Positions 12,205-25,129 of a DNA stretch of 64,000 nt are shown here, in pieces (the first letter of the stretch is position 1; each line of letters begins with the position of its first letter). This DNA is from Marthasterias glacialis (Eukaryota; Echinodermata; Asteroidea; Forcipulatida; Asteriidae). Under the pieces are notes generated by a model. It worked only from the letters and a program-made list of their open reading frames with translations, did not search any database and was not told where the DNA came from. The DNA lies in contig OU452219.1 in assembly GCA_911728455.2 (NCBI GenBank), forward strand, positions 7,934,320 through 7,998,319, given 5' to 3'. Both the position numbers and the translations under genes were made by a program.

Positions 12205-12458
12205 AGTGTGATTATCCCAGGCTTTTTAAAAGTAAACAAAACGCATCATTAACGCTTTGTTTTTTATGCAATGACATTGTCCATCCACCATTGGTCACAA
12301 GTAATGAATATTTATGTTGTGTCATACTCTATTTTTTAAACGTGGGTGATGTACCTGACCTAAGATTTGTAACGAGTCGTCAGGGAACCTTTGGTCAGGG
12401 AATTAGACTACCTCAAACCATGCACAGAAACCTAAAGTTTAAAAACTGGCTGCCAGGT
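12205..12458 (+). other. Open segment between splice-like signals, unknown
   Basis: The segment is preceded by TGTTTTTACAG and followed by CTGCCAG|GTATGT (GT at 12459-12460), and one frame is open throughout. The encoded peptide has a CFLCND motif but no recognisable domain. It lies about 0.9 kb downstream of the orphan segment at 11181. It could be a degenerate transposon or a chance open frame. Confidence 0.15.
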
Positions 12459-12645
12459 ATGTTTCAGGCCTCGATCTTAAGAAAAACAGGGGGCAGGCCT
12501 TTGCTGGCCAAATCAGAGAAATTTTACAAGGGGCATGCTGGCCAAAGTGGTAGTGACAGTGCAATTTTTCTGAAGGGCATGCTGGCCAACTCAGGGCATG
12601 AGGCCAATGGCCTTGATGGCCTCGATTAAGGTCTTGGCCAAATGT
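12455..12645. repeat. GGCC-rich repeat, copy 1
   Basis: A Gly/Ala-type GC-rich stretch has repeated GGCATGCTGGCCAA units (about 12533, 12578) and a GGCCAATGGCC core. Part of it resembles 27440-27670, suggesting an uncharacterised interspersed family with internal short repeats. Confidence 0.35.
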
Positions 12646-12888
12646 TTGGCGCGATCAAAGAAAAAGTGTTCAACTGGTGGCAGCGGGATGGACCAATAAA
12701 GTGTCATGATCGACCGATCACGCAACTACCGACTGATTCAGCAGATCGACCGATTGCGCCCAACACACAATAACTTATTTATTTTTGTTAGAATTGTTCA
12801 TGCCATCATAGATACATGCTGTACACTGTGTTTAGACCCAGAAACTGGGGCGCTGTACTCCTTTTTTGAAATGTACTCCCCCTTCTTT

Positions 12889-12912
12889 TTGTTGTTGTTG
12901 TTGTTGTTGTTG
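12889..12912. repeat. (TTG)n microsatellite
   Basis: Eight consecutive TTG units, immediately preceded by a pyrimidine-rich run. Confidence 0.85.
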
Positions 12913-13506
12913 AGTAAACCGCCCTAGTTACTGGGTCTACACTGTCTTAGTGTTGGATAAAGTAACTGCTAACTTTGGTCTGTTTCCTAATTCATGATCT
13001 TAATAATCGAATTAACTTGATCAAATTTACCAATATAATAATGTTGTTGCCTTCACATTAACCACACTCCTGATCTCCCAATGTAAGACTTAAGGATTTT
13101 CCTTTCCGTATGATCACTTCAGAATAGAAATTTTGCTAATTTTTCCCCCTCAACTGTGTGTGCTGAAATGTGTCTTAATTTGTATCAGCTTTCAATTAAG
13201 AAATTTATCCAGTTTCCACTGACTCTCCATGTGTCTTAAGCATGGTTAACCAGGGCAGGAGCATGTATGGCTGCCAATCTCATTTTGGCACAAATTTTAA
13301 TCATGCCAAAACAGGGAAAAATTTGACGATAAATAAAAAAGCACATAAAGTCAATATTTCTTGAGCAAATACTGACTTCAACTGGTGAGACTTTGTTCTC
13401 CACCTGGTCATGCGGAAAATCCCCAGCGTTCAAATCTGTGGGGAACTCAAAACTTGTACCAGTCCCCAAGTTACACTTTTAAACAATGAAGAACTAATAT
13501 ATATTA

Positions 13507-13680
13507 ACCCAATTCACCTGACGTCATCATCACAATAATCTTGGTTGCGCCATTTTGGGAGTAAGTGTTCCTGTAAGTTCCAGTGTTTAGCGCACTTTTG
13601 GTGACGTGGCACCTGTTGACTCTCAAAATGGTGAGCCTGACACAGTCACCGCAACTTGACTTGCGTGCAAGGGGTCAATA
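13507..13680 (+). mobile_element. Interspersed element, family D, copy 1
   Basis: It begins with CCCAATTCACCTGACGTCATCATCACAATAATCTTGGTTGCGCCATTTTGG-like sequence. The same sequence occurs in reverse complement at 37738-37902. Beyond the first 60 bp the copies diverge but keep CGCAC/GTGACG blocks. No ORF is present. Confidence 0.6.
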
Positions 13681-13953
13681 GGCAGAAATGTGAATTAAAC
13701 ATGAAGAAATAAATGTGATAACATTGGTTTTCTGTTAATATAACATTGAGGGAAATGAGTTGAGTTCAACATTTAGGTCTGCTATTTGTGTATAGGGCCT
13801 AAATTGTAATCTTTGCTCGCCTCTATGGGATACATGTCAGTAAGGGCTCAAAGGCGAGGACTAGTGAAGAGGTGGTTCTTAGAAATTCCCCACTAAGTTT
13901 TTGAGTCCGCCTCCTGTGCATTTGAAGGATGATCTCCTAAATGCCATTCTTTC

Positions 13954-15129
13954 TTAATAGACCAATTGCGCGACCAATGTTTAAATGTCATCACGTGACC
14001 TATTATGAGTCATAGTAATTTGAGCTGATGGCAAACTACGTGCAAATACATGCCGTTATTGACAGAGTGACACCAAAAAACGGCTTTTGGTAATAATAAC
14101 ACAGTTACTAGGCCATTTGAGTAAAGTAGTATGTTGTGACTATGTAGCCACCCGCCTGTTATTTTGTTTGTAATGTAGGCCTAAACCACTGTAAAAAAAT
14201 AAAGGGTAAAGAATGTTGAAAAAGTGAGTATTTATACCTAGCCTTGCGAAATTTCAAATAGGCAAAGGAATCACACAGTTTTGGAAAGCAATTTCTTAGG
14301 ATGATTTTAGCTTCAAAAGTGTGTGATCGCGGTCGTCTGGCCTAAACGTTCCGTCATGCACTAGTACACATCGTGCACTTCAGACATTACTTTTACAATT
14401 TCCAAGACTTGCTGGAACTGTCCTTACTGGCTTTATTCAGCCACTCGAAGGTCTCTGGTATAAACTCTGGAATATTTTTCACAGATTTTGAGCAAGAAAA
14501 GCCTCGATCGAATAAACTAAATGCAACAATCATTGTGTACCCTACCGCACTTTACTATGGAGGACGCCGTGTGTGTTTACATTTAATACCAACAAGAGGT
14601 CATGTGATGCGGGACACGCAATCGGTCTATTACCCAAAATTAAAGACTTTGTAAATAGCAGCATTTTACAAACAACTGCAATAATGTTCATTTAGGTCTT
14701 GGCATGTCCCTTAGACCAAAGAGCTGCGATGGACCATGTGTTACGGTTTGACAATTTTGTTACAAGTTTTTTTTTTTTTTCTCTAGGCCTACATTTTTTG
14801 ATGAAGGAATTTGGTACATTTAAAATATACTTTTTTCTATGAATAGGCAAAATTTTAACCTATATGTATGGTTCTTTGTAACCCTCCGGTCTGCTACTGT
14901 TGGTAGGATCGCGATCAATTATCATATGTAACTAAGTTAGTTTTACACAGAGTGTAAAAAGTATCTAAACATGCGTGTGCCTACTTATAGCATAGCGTGT
15001 GCCTACTTACAGTGCGGCATTGAAGAGACGCACATTGTGCTGCCCACGTGTACGATGGTGATGTATCCAAATCCAATACTGTGACTGGTCAATATGTTTA
15101 GAGGCGGGGCTTAATGGATTGGTCTATTA
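13954..15129. mobile_element. Inverted-repeat element, family C, long copy
   Basis: The left end TTAATAGACCAAT (13954-13966) is matched by ATTGGTCTATTA at 15118-15129. Inside the right end, GGCGGGGCTTAATGG and GGCATTGAAGAGACGCAC are shared with the 246-bp element at 17382. The interior has no recognisable coding. It is a candidate non-autonomous DNA transposon of about 1.18 kb, or two nearby copies sharing ends. Confidence 0.5.
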
Positions 15130-17381
15130 TTATTAAAGACATCCGCTGAGCTTAAAATTTCAATGAAGGAAAGGGGGGCAAGAGCAATTCTTAGAAAAGT
15201 TCATCTAAGTCCTCATTTGGCTGTAGTACCCCCACCCTTCCATGGACAAGTACATGTACAGTATGTTGAGCACAAAGTACTGTAGAGACCTGCGCAAGTT
15301 TAAAATGGTTTTTACTTTATGCTCAACAGATACAAAATTCTAGTAAGATCAATTTCTTTAAGAAGACATTTAGTTTGTATTGTTTTGGTGGTTGCATTAC
15401 AAAAGATGATTTAAAAAAACAAACAATCCAGGCAAAGTTTACATGTGCTGAGATACATTATTGTGCTTAGTTGTGTTATTAGAGCAGGGATTGTTATGGC
15501 GGACAAAAAGAACTAGTTTTCTACTCACATGTCCTGTCCTGTACAGGCACATACCATCTGGTAAATGCAGTGCTGGCATTTTGTTTTTGAACTTTTAAAA
15601 AGTTCACACAACCCTGGATATATATGAAGCCGGGCCTGGTTTTTTTTATGTTCATTTATTACTGCAGATATTGTACTGTACATGGTATCCATGTACAAAA
15701 GTACTGTGGCAACAGTTGTTCTCGAGTACGGTATATTGTTTGATTGACATGCCAGACACCAACAATTTTGGAGGCCCAGCCCCAAAATTCAAATGAGCAA
15801 TCTTATGCTTTGAACAGATATAATGAAAAGTGCAGATGGCTTTTCTGCCTAAGGGTATATAAATGAAATTATATGATTTACCAACTTCTCAATTACAGTC
15901 TAATTTGTAATTTGTTTTCAATTTAGTTGTGGTCCGTGTGAGAGAAGAGAGAGGAGAGAATTACATTTTGTTTCACTGTTTTACTAGGGGTGGGGGTGGG
16001 GGCTAAGGAATGGTCTGCCCCTCCAAGAACATTCATGTACATGTAGCTGGCCTACAAAACACATTTTGTTATCAATTTGATTGAAGTTATTTTTTTCTTT
16101 CACTGATTATTTCAGTTTAAATCTAAGTATTCCAACTTTGTTTTATGTTTTTCCAGAAAGTGTCTTCTTGACACACTCAGTGTGCACTGTATGTATACAT
16201 GAACTTGGCCTACATCTGTACAGTAGATGGCCATTATTGACTACAAGTACTGAAATTCTGCAGTATTAAGAGGATTATGGTTTCCATACCCAGCTTCAAT
16301 TTTACAAGGACACATACCTACCCTGCACACAATGAATGAGTAAATGTTTGTACTCTAGCTCAAAGTTAGCAATCTTACATGTACATGGTTTTATAATACA
16401 TTTTCATACCAACTACAATGTATCAGGACCCTTACTGTAACATGTCATCCATGGCCTTACTGTGTAACATGTAATCTATGCAGTGACATTGACTTGAAGG
16501 CTTTAACCTTCAAAGATTTGTAACATCCCTGTTGAATTTATTGTCATCAAGTCACAACTACTTTTAATATTGAAAGTATTGTTAAAGTAATTTATTATAT
16601 ATAACATATTTTTTAACAATTTTCTGGTTTAGTAGATATGTAATAATAATGGACAACTATATTATTACACAAATTATGTATTTAAGGATGTGCAGCACTG
16701 AACCTGTTCATGTAAAATTGAGATTATGACTCAGTGGAAAGCAGCAAGGTTCATAAATTCACAATCTTACCACTTTCCAAATTGTGCAAGTATCTATTAT
16801 TTATACCTACACGTAAATGCACGAACATTTAAAGATTAACGATCACTAAAATCTTCTCAGTAGTAACACATGTCTCATTTTGTTTTCGCCTTTTACGCCT
16901 TTTACGCCTTGAATCCCAGGCAAGGCATATAAAAAAAAGTACATGGACCTGACCTTCCAACCTGCTAGGAGTGACGCACTTTGAATTCAAGTTCTTAATT
17001 GTTGTTCTTAATGCACTACAAGACAGTGTGTAGTGATTAGATGCCGCCATTGAAGAAAAGTGCATCGCTGGGGTCATGTAGCTCTGCTAATACCATTCAG
17101 TTCAATGCTGCTACACAAGAAAAGGAAATGATTTCTACCAACTAAGGATATGTACTACTTTGTACAATTTTTTCCTTCTTAAGCTATTAATTATCAACCA
17201 AGTACTCACTCATCTGAAGATGTGTGATGGTAAATTTTTGCAAATTAAATTTGAGGGTCAAGTCACTTGTTAACCAAGCCTATAAAAGGTACAGCTTTGT
17301 TAAAATGTTTCTAATACTTCATTGATCCAGGAAAGCTATTCCAAAAACTTTTAACTCAATGTGTATAACGTAGTTGTGCTG

Positions 17382-17627
17382 AATAGATAGATCCATTAAG
17401 CCCCGCCCCCTTAGGTGTTGACCAATCACAGCCTTGGCTACACCACCGAAAGTCCAACAAAAGTCCGACACGATAAAATCCTATTGGAAAATGTTAAACA
17501 TGCGTGCTTGTACTTACATGTACAGCGCTCATGTTCATGTTGTGCAGTGTGGCATTGAAGAAACGCACTTTGTGCTGCCCACGTGGAAAGTAGTGATGCA
17601 GCCGGGTTTTAATGGCGTGGTCTATTA
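17382..17627. mobile_element. Inverted-repeat element, family C, short copy
   Basis: The left end GAATAGATAGATCCATTAAG is an imperfect inverse of the right end AATGGCGTGGTCTATT. The interior has AAGCCCCGCCCCC and GGCATTGAAGAAACGCAC, both also in the element ending at 15129. At about 246 bp with no ORF, it is a typical MITE. Confidence 0.6.
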
Positions 17628-18779
17628 AAAAACAAGGAACATTGAAAATAATCTCAACATCTTTCAATCATTCTTTGTGGGAAATTCAGGCAGTTACAGT
17701 ACTATTTCAATTCATCTGAAATTATATGAAATGAATAGCGCATAAATGTATTTTATTAATCTCACAAACATTTAGTTAAAATTACTCTAATTAGTAAACA
17801 AAAAAAGTCAAAACACAAGTCAGATTACGACACTTCCTTTTATTCCCTTAAGGATAAAAGGCTTTATACTCAGCACAAACTTTCATGATCATTATGCTTC
17901 ATTCACGATAGCCCGTAAACATATCGTTAATCTTTGATTGGAGGGCGCCCTCACTCGTGCATAGTGGCCAATTTCGTTCGCCAACTTGTGCACACATGAG
18001 CGTGTTCGCCATTAATTTGTTATGATGAATTTTTCTAATTGCACGTACGCAATTGATTTGTTGTGATTTTAACCAAATTACGCTTCGACGTTAAGCGTAA
18101 GAGTATTTTAAGTTTTAGGCAGGTACAAATTTTATCTGTCACTTTGTCACAGTCACTGCTGTGATGAAGATGCTAAAACGTGAATCGTTTCTCATGTAAT
18201 GAAAAACATGCAGTTTCAGAATTTTTGGATCCTTCTGCATGGAAATAAGTGCTCCAGAGTTTCGGTGCTACCATCTTTTGAAACAAGATTTTCACAGGTT
18301 AGTTTTATGGTATATATCTACAATTATATAGAATTGAAACAAACATCAGATTCAACATACCAAAGGTATCCCTTGCCTTTAAGCTTTAGTGTCTTAAAGA
18401 TGTAGTTTTCATTCTTGCTTAAATTCATTGAATTTTATGTACACCATGCACCCCTCAATAATATAAGGGCAGTCCAGTAAGCACTGTATGTAAATAGTTC
18501 TAATGTAATTAGTGTTTAGAAACCAATTAACTGCATTATGTCTTTACGATGTTACTTGTTATGTTGATCGTTAAAATTTGGTATCCAATTATATTATTTA
18601 ACTAGTATTGTTTTGAATTTAAATGCTGATTTTGAATATTGTTACTTTACAGTGCTATTGCACTATTGATTTCAGACTAACAGTTTATTATACAGGAATG
18701 TTATAAATATTTTGTACGCAATATTTACACACTAATAACGTATGTATAGCAACAACGTAAGAATGTGTTTTGTACAGTT

Positions 18780-19200
18780 ATGATCCATTTCACTGGTGTA
18801 CAGTAGCACTAAACCTCTTACTTGTCGGAGCAGCACGTTCACAGGCATTTTGGTAAACCCCCTTTCATTCTTCTGTCCAAGTGACCAAAATTCATTTGAA
18901 GACACGGTCATTTGGCAATGAACCGTATTCACACCCTATGGATTTTCTGATGCATTTGAAAAAAAAATTCCCTCGGGTCTTAAGGGGAATGGGGACAATG
19001 CAATAACTGCTGCATGACAAGCCTCTTGTTATAGCAGTTCCAACAATCAATATAAATCTGTATCTCTTGTCCGGGCGAACCAGACTGTGCAAAATAGCGA
19101 GCCATTTGCATACAGGTTGATCAATATTCTTACCGTGGGGATATTGCGTTTTCTTACTTTGCCCCCAGTGCCAAAGCAATAAGGTGCTATTATTTCATTA
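18780..19200. promoter_or_regulatory. Candidate conserved non-coding block
   Basis: A repeat-free, compositionally balanced stretch. It contains an exact POU octamer ATTTGCAT at 19104-19111, with nearby TGATCAATATT and ACAATCAATATAAA motifs. Regulatory function is inferred only from complexity, motif content and position in the gene-free upstream region. Confidence 0.25.
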
Positions 19201-19989
19201 AATCGCGTCTCAAGTACCTACCTTGCGCTGTAAGGTTGGGAAGGACATGTTATTATTTAAGACATGGCCAGTTAGTGAGTGACTGAGGGTGAAATTACAG
19301 CAATATTGGAGTGTTTAGGGAGAGGTGGATATTATATTGTCATTAGACCTGGAGGCAGCCCTTTTTTTGTCTTCTCTCTCTCTCTTCCAATTCACAGCAC
19401 ATCGTGTAAAGAGCACAATTGTGGTCTGCCTCCCACGGTCAGGTTCTTTTCTTGTCTTGAAATCCAAAATCAATTTCTGGCAAGAGCAATTTCATATTGA
19501 TCCACAGGTGAGGAAGTCTTGTGTTGATTTGAACTGGCTGCATGAGATTTTTTAATGATTTAGTTAATGGTTAAAATCTGTTGGAAGCAATCTGTTGAAT
19601 GAGAGTGGTTATTGCCTCCCTGAAAACTTATTAGTCCAATTTTCTTGTTATTCCTTGTATTGTATTTTTATTTGTTATATAAATAAATTGTATTTGAATT
19701 ATTATTGTTATGTTGCCAAGATCCTATTTATATTTTTCTCTAGTTATAAAAATACAGTATAAATTTCATTTTTACTGTGATTTATTTCTGATCATTAACA
19801 AAATGAGGTAAGCTGAAACGTTTCAGTTTAGATGCCCTGATTGGCAATTGGTAGAGTAAAGAGAAAGGAAACACATACACCCACCCCCAGTTTTGTCAAC
19901 ATCACCAATTCTGTTCTCTCACTCCAAACTGTACTCCCTGTTTGTCAAGATAAAAAATTCCATCGGCTGTTAAATTTGCATCTGGGATA

Positions 19990-20165
19990 AAGATTATTAT
20001 TTATGTTTTACCCATTTCACCGATGTGTTTAAGCACTATCAGTACTTTCCAGAGCTCTGTGAAAAAAATTCCACAGGCATATTACTCAAGTGGGATTCGA
20101 ACCCACGACCTTTGCCATTCTAGAGCAGATGTCTTACCAACTAAACCACCGAGATTGCCTGGGTG
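19990..20165 (-). mobile_element. tRNA-derived SINE, - strand
   Basis: Read on the - strand it has an A-box-like GGTGGTTTAGTTGG followed by a B box GGGTTCGAATCCC (complement at 20091-20104) with tRNA spacing. A body then leads to an ATAAATAATAATC-type tail near 19992-20005. The overlapping + frame (GFEPTTF...) is the familiar artefact of translating such tRNA-like heads. Confidence 0.75.
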
Positions 20166-21734
20166 CCACATTGGTTTCCATTAGGACTAGTTTCCATCAG
20201 ATGTTAATGATTTGCTGTGCTGAGCATTTTGTGCTTAATAGCTTTATGAAATTAGTTTGGCAGAAAGTATTGCTTAAAACCCCTAACCTACTCCTGCATA
20301 CATGTACTTTAAAATCAACTGGGTTTTTAGATGATTTTGGAGGATTGAGGCATGTTTGACATTCACCAAATATGAAAGCAGTTGGGATCCCACAATTTTT
20401 CTCAGTTGATTTAGGAGGATTGAGGCAGTTAGGATCCTAGATAAGAATCGGTTTCACTTTTGTACTGTCTCCTGTATTTCTTTCCCTTCTGTCACAATAA
20501 AGATGCACTCGTTTATCAAAATTAGTGTGTTTTTTGGTTTTGTTTATATGGTATGTATAAAAGAACTATTGTAATATTCCATAAATGATAATGTCCAACA
20601 TAATCGCTTAATATTTGCTTAATCCTTTCCACCGATTTTGATTTATGATCCAACCAAATAGAGACAAAAGTGCATGGTACACATTTAAAAAATTGGCTTT
20701 AAATAGAATTATTTTGATAAATCTGCTAATTGTCTCTATACGTATGCAAGTGGACATAAATGAAGCGTGTCGACAATTTAGTTTCAAATGTCTTTTGAAG
20801 AAGGCTTTTGACAGTTGTATTTTTCATTTATTAAAAATAGTAAAAATTTGTGGCGGGGGTCGTTGTTTCAAATTTTCAGGAGATTCAAATATTACTGTAA
20901 AAGGTATGTTCACCAAGGGAGAAAATAAACTCCAGGTTATTTATTTTTTTTTTTTCCTTTCATCCTCCTGAATAATGTAATATTGAGTGGGATTTGTACA
21001 ATATATTGATTCAAATGTTTTCCATGAGTGAAAAACAACAAAAGGTTTTCAACCTTGGGTAAACATCAGTAAAACCTGAGCTCAATTTCAGTACTGAGCA
21101 CAATAAGTAGTGTCATTGAATTAGTGATGTAATAGTTTTTGCCTAGCATCTTTATGAAATTATGCTGTGAACTTGCCAGCTTGATCATTGCTGTTTTGTG
21201 CTAAAAAGAGTTGCACCCTTAAGTGAATTAGTTTCCTTTTGTTTAGAGGCTTAATATAAGTTTTGTAAGTGTATAGGCTCATATTTCCTCTTTTCCTGGT
21301 GAATGTTATCAGTGCAGTGTATTTTGTAAATCATGACACTTCAGGGAATTTTTGTTTTATATATTTTTTTTTTTTAGAAATGTAGATTTATGATGTAGAA
21401 ACTCTGTATACCTCAAAAACATAACATTGTGCAATTTTATTGGCTTTACCCCCACACAAAGAGTGAACTTTTATTCCCTTTTTTTTAGGATTCTTTGTAT
21501 GTCTATACAATCTCACCCTTGCAAAATATTTATTCACCTACCAGTACTTGTACATTCACCAGTGATGCCCTGTTATTTTAAAGTTTGGCATTTTGTCTTA
21601 TCAAAATGGCTTTGTGTTTGATGATGTGTATGTTTTTTTGCTAAGCTTTTTATGCGTTTGTTTTTTGTTGTATTCTTAAATGTAATTGTTCATGGCTTTG
21701 GTAACGGTAATGATTTTTTTATGTTGAAAATATA

Positions 21735-21845
21735 AAATTAGCTGTTGCAAACTGCTTACCAACCAAAAGGACCTGAAATTGTTAATGGCTTCACGTTTTG
21801 ACCCTAGCAGACTCTGCTAGGATCGAAACGTGATGCCATTAAAAA
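21735..21845. mobile_element. Foldback element, family B, copy 2
   Basis: The core hairpin 21785-21839 pairs ATGGCTTCACGTTTTGACCC on the left with its complement ending CGTGATGCCAT on the right. The arms are almost contiguous (CTAGCAGACTCTGCTAG at the tip). The preceding TGTTGCAAACTGCTTACC matches the flank of copy 1 at 7085. Confidence 0.7.
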
Positions 21846-23462
21846 AAAATGTATTTTTTATGTTTTACAATTTATTTGATGTTCACTTAATCTGCTAAAT
21901 AAATCAACAAGTTTTAATTGGCAGGCATATATGTATTTGGAATAAAATTAGTACTGGTGCCAATCATGCTGGGAGTTTTTTGGATTTTTTTGCAAGTTTG
22001 TCATCTTAATACACAACAGTGCATAAGGAGCATGTAATCAACATTATGTTTTGCTTTAAAAGGACTCAAGTGCCTTGAGTAGGACCCAAACCTGTACCCT
22101 GACAACACAAATGAAAGACAGTTTAACAAAACATCACTTGCTTTTTATAATCAAAGTGCTTTCTTTGTACACTGAAGCTTTTCTGCATACATAAAACATG
22201 TATCTCTTGAATACACAATCGGAATAAATTTATTTTACAAACACCAATTATGTTCCCTCCCCGATGCTGTACCATCATCATTGAATGACTGTGATAATTA
22301 TATTAGAAAATATGGTTACTGTACAATCAAGGAGTGGTGAAGCAAAGAGAGTTCTGTATTATATGAATACTGTATTATGTATCGTAATACCAATATGATG
22401 ATGCCAAGCCACCTCATGTGTTCCAAAGACGGCTGAGCTGGTGATGGCAGCGCAGCACGTAGCATCTGCAGAGGTGCTTTGATATACCCCGAGGCGTAGA
22501 GACAAACATCGAACGGTGCCTTCCAGATGTTGCATATTGAAATAACGCCATTGCAGCTGTTTGCTAAAAAATTGCCTTACAATCGTTCCTTGTTTTTTTG
22601 ATGATGTTCCTTGCAAAACCACTTGTTTGCTAATTTGCCACAGGTCATCATTTTCCCATAATGCTTAAGAGCTACATTGTACACACATGCGGTGCAACAA
22701 GGTGTCTGTGTTTAACTTACCGTGACTGCAATGTGCAAAGCCAACAATTAATAAATTAATAAATGTCTTGACTGAAATTGTTTACGTTGCTTAAGAAATT
22801 TAAATATTACTGGACAAACAGCACATTTGTATCATCGTGTTTGTACGACTCTTTTGTTCCAGGTCGATTGAAACTGGAGCTGAAGGTTTATTTGGGGGAG
22901 CAGTTTTTTTAGCTCATGGTATTTGAAAGCACTGTACATATACGAATCACTCAAAAGACATATTTGTTTCTACTGTGCAAACTAAAACATCTGCCTTGCA
23001 TTCAACAAAAGTAAGTTTCCACTGCCAAAAAAAAAAAAAAATGTATGACAAGTCCAATGTGGAAGTTCGATGATAGTTGCAAAGTGCAAGACAGAGTCGC
23101 TGAGAACATACAGTACACTGAAAATGTACCTGCACATGTGCACAACCATTGAGGGTTTTTGAAATACATTTCATGCCTCATTTCTGTTGTAGCTGTTTCT
23201 TGGGAAAAGAATTCAGCTTACAAATGCCGGCACCAGCAAGGTCCAGCATCATGTTTTTTTAGGTTCACATTTAAGTGAAAAGTCAAAGGCACAGACTCTG
23301 CTGAATGCTGTTGTTAAATAGCAAAAAATTATCTGCTTCATCAAGCAAGATTCAACAAACTGGTACATTGGCATTAATGTCCAAGACCCATGATTTCATA
23401 GAGCTCCGTGTAGCAGGAAAAAAAGTGCCAAGTAAATTTATCTGCAAAACAAAAAATTTTCC

Positions 23463-24010
23463 CATGCAAAACTTGATAATTACTACTACTAATAATAATA
23501 AAAATTTATAAAGCGCACAAATCCACAAAAGTGCTCATGGCACTAGTGCAAGTACAAGATTACTAAAATATAAAATACGCGATACAGAAACCCCAGAAAA
23601 CAACATTATGCAAATGCTTCATTAAAACGATGAGTTTTGAGGTTTTTCCTTAAATTGGATCAAAGAAACTAATGATTTGATGAGTGATGGCAATTTATTC
23701 CAAAGACGAGGTGCAGCATGAGTAAAAGATCGGTCACCCCATGAACGATTAGATTTAGGCTCAATGAGGAGGTTTGAATTGTCAGAACGGAGTTTGCGAG
23801 GAGGATTGTGAGGTTTAAGCAAATCATCAATATATGCAGGGGCACTGTTTGTAAGAGATTTGAACACAAAGAACAATAGTTTGTATTTAATCCTGCTATG
23901 CTCTGGTAACCAGTGCAACTCTTGTAAAATAGGTATGATATGGAAGGACTTTTTTTACAAGGTAGCAACACGAGCAGCAGAGTTCAAAATGTGCTGAGGC
24001 GTTCAACTGG
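23463..24010 (-). mobile_element. 5'-truncated non-LTR retrotransposon tail
   Basis: On the - strand, 23622-23918 encodes a peptide with the C-terminal reverse-transcriptase signature of CR1/L2/Jockey-like LINEs. In order it shows HWLPEHSRIKYKLLFFVFK, APAYIDDLL, LRSDN, WGDRSFTHAAPRLWNKLP and FK. An upstream frame around 23930-24000 continues the motif (QHILNSAARVAT-like), interrupted by a stop or frameshift. The 3' end has CGCTTTATAAATTTTTATTATTATTAG, the usual short tandem tail. Only the 3' end is present, so it is a dead insertion. Confidence 0.85.
23622..23918 (-). pseudogene. Reverse transcriptase C-terminal remnant
   Basis: About 98 codons of the region downstream of the RT catalytic core in LINE ORF2. 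The catalytic YADD-type motif is not included and no endonuclease domain is present. The truncated 5' end and the broken upstream frame mean it encodes no active enzyme. It is decayed coding sequence inside the LINE tail. Confidence 0.8.
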
Positions 24011-24828
24011 AGTACATGGACTACCAGTTAAAAGTTATTTGCACATGTCTATTCGAGAAACTACAACAATTCAATAACAAGTGAACAATTTGTTCTGTAG
24101 CATTTAGGCTGGAATCCCGTGTCTGTTTTAAAAAAGTAAGAACTTTCTGCACTTCTTGTGGCCCTCATGTATTTCATTTAAAGGGAAAGTACATCTTCTA
24201 TTTTTTTCTTTTTTTTGGGGGGGGGGGGAGAGTAAACCTACCCTTGGGTTTTCAATGAGCACACTATACAACCAACCTGTAACAATTTCATGAAATTCTC
24301 CCCAGTTGTCAAGTGTTAGTGAAAACGACACGTTTGTTAGGCATTTTTTGTTAGATTTGTTTTGATCACAGCACTCAACAATTGTGATGTTGAATGTCTT
24401 CAATTGTCTAGACTTTGACAGTATTTGAGACAGAAATGGTTCTCCGAAGGATTGGTGCTGGTATGGACTTGACAATCAACGAGCTGTCAGATTAATACAT
24501 TTTTCTTTTTCGGTAATTGTCAATTCTGTTATTTGTCTTTCAGCAAGCATTTTCTTCATTCTCAGCTTACACAAAAATTCAGTGCAAATTGTGTTTGGCG
24601 AAACCTGACGAAGCCTCAAGAATCGGCCAACCCAAATTTGGGAAATTGAAATTTCAACACAAATACTCTGTTAAAAGTTAATATGATGCTGAACTTTCTG
24701 CTTAATTGTATCATAAATGTGTGTTTATAAAATAATGCACAAGAAATGAAAAGATTTTATTTTCAGATACATTTTTTTAAATATTTTGACCTTAGAGACT
24801 AAAAGCACTTGAGCTTATTTTAAAAGCA

Positions 24829-24852
24829 AAATAAATAAATAAATAAATAAAT
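24829..24852. repeat. (AAAT)n microsatellite
   Basis: Six consecutive AAAT units. Confidence 0.85.
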
Positions 24853-25129
24853 AGTACATAAATAATCTACCTACCCAAACTGTTTTGGCCTGTTACGCCA
24901 AACGACATTTGTTTAGGCCTAGTTTAGGCCTAATACTGCAGTAAGCAGTGACATTAGGTCCTTCCAATTAAGATACTACATGCAGGTCAAAGGTTTTATA
25001 TAAAGCATAAGGAGTTTGCCTTTCTCATAGTTTAGAAACTTAAGTAGCTTCAGGTATATGATGTTTATTTATTGATACTCATTGCTTCACTATGGTTTCA
25101 GACCTAAGATTTTATTCACACTTCCTCTT

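Noticed and set aside
20090-20359. Open frame starting GFEPTTF and a possible tRNA gene on the - strand
   Set aside because: The frame is the antisense of a tRNA-like SINE head. The tRNA-like part lacks a proper acceptor stem and is followed by a SINE body and tail, so it is neither a protein nor a functional tRNA gene.
23463-24010. Intact retrotransposon
   Set aside because: Only the 3' end is present. There is no catalytic motif or endonuclease, and the upstream frame is broken.
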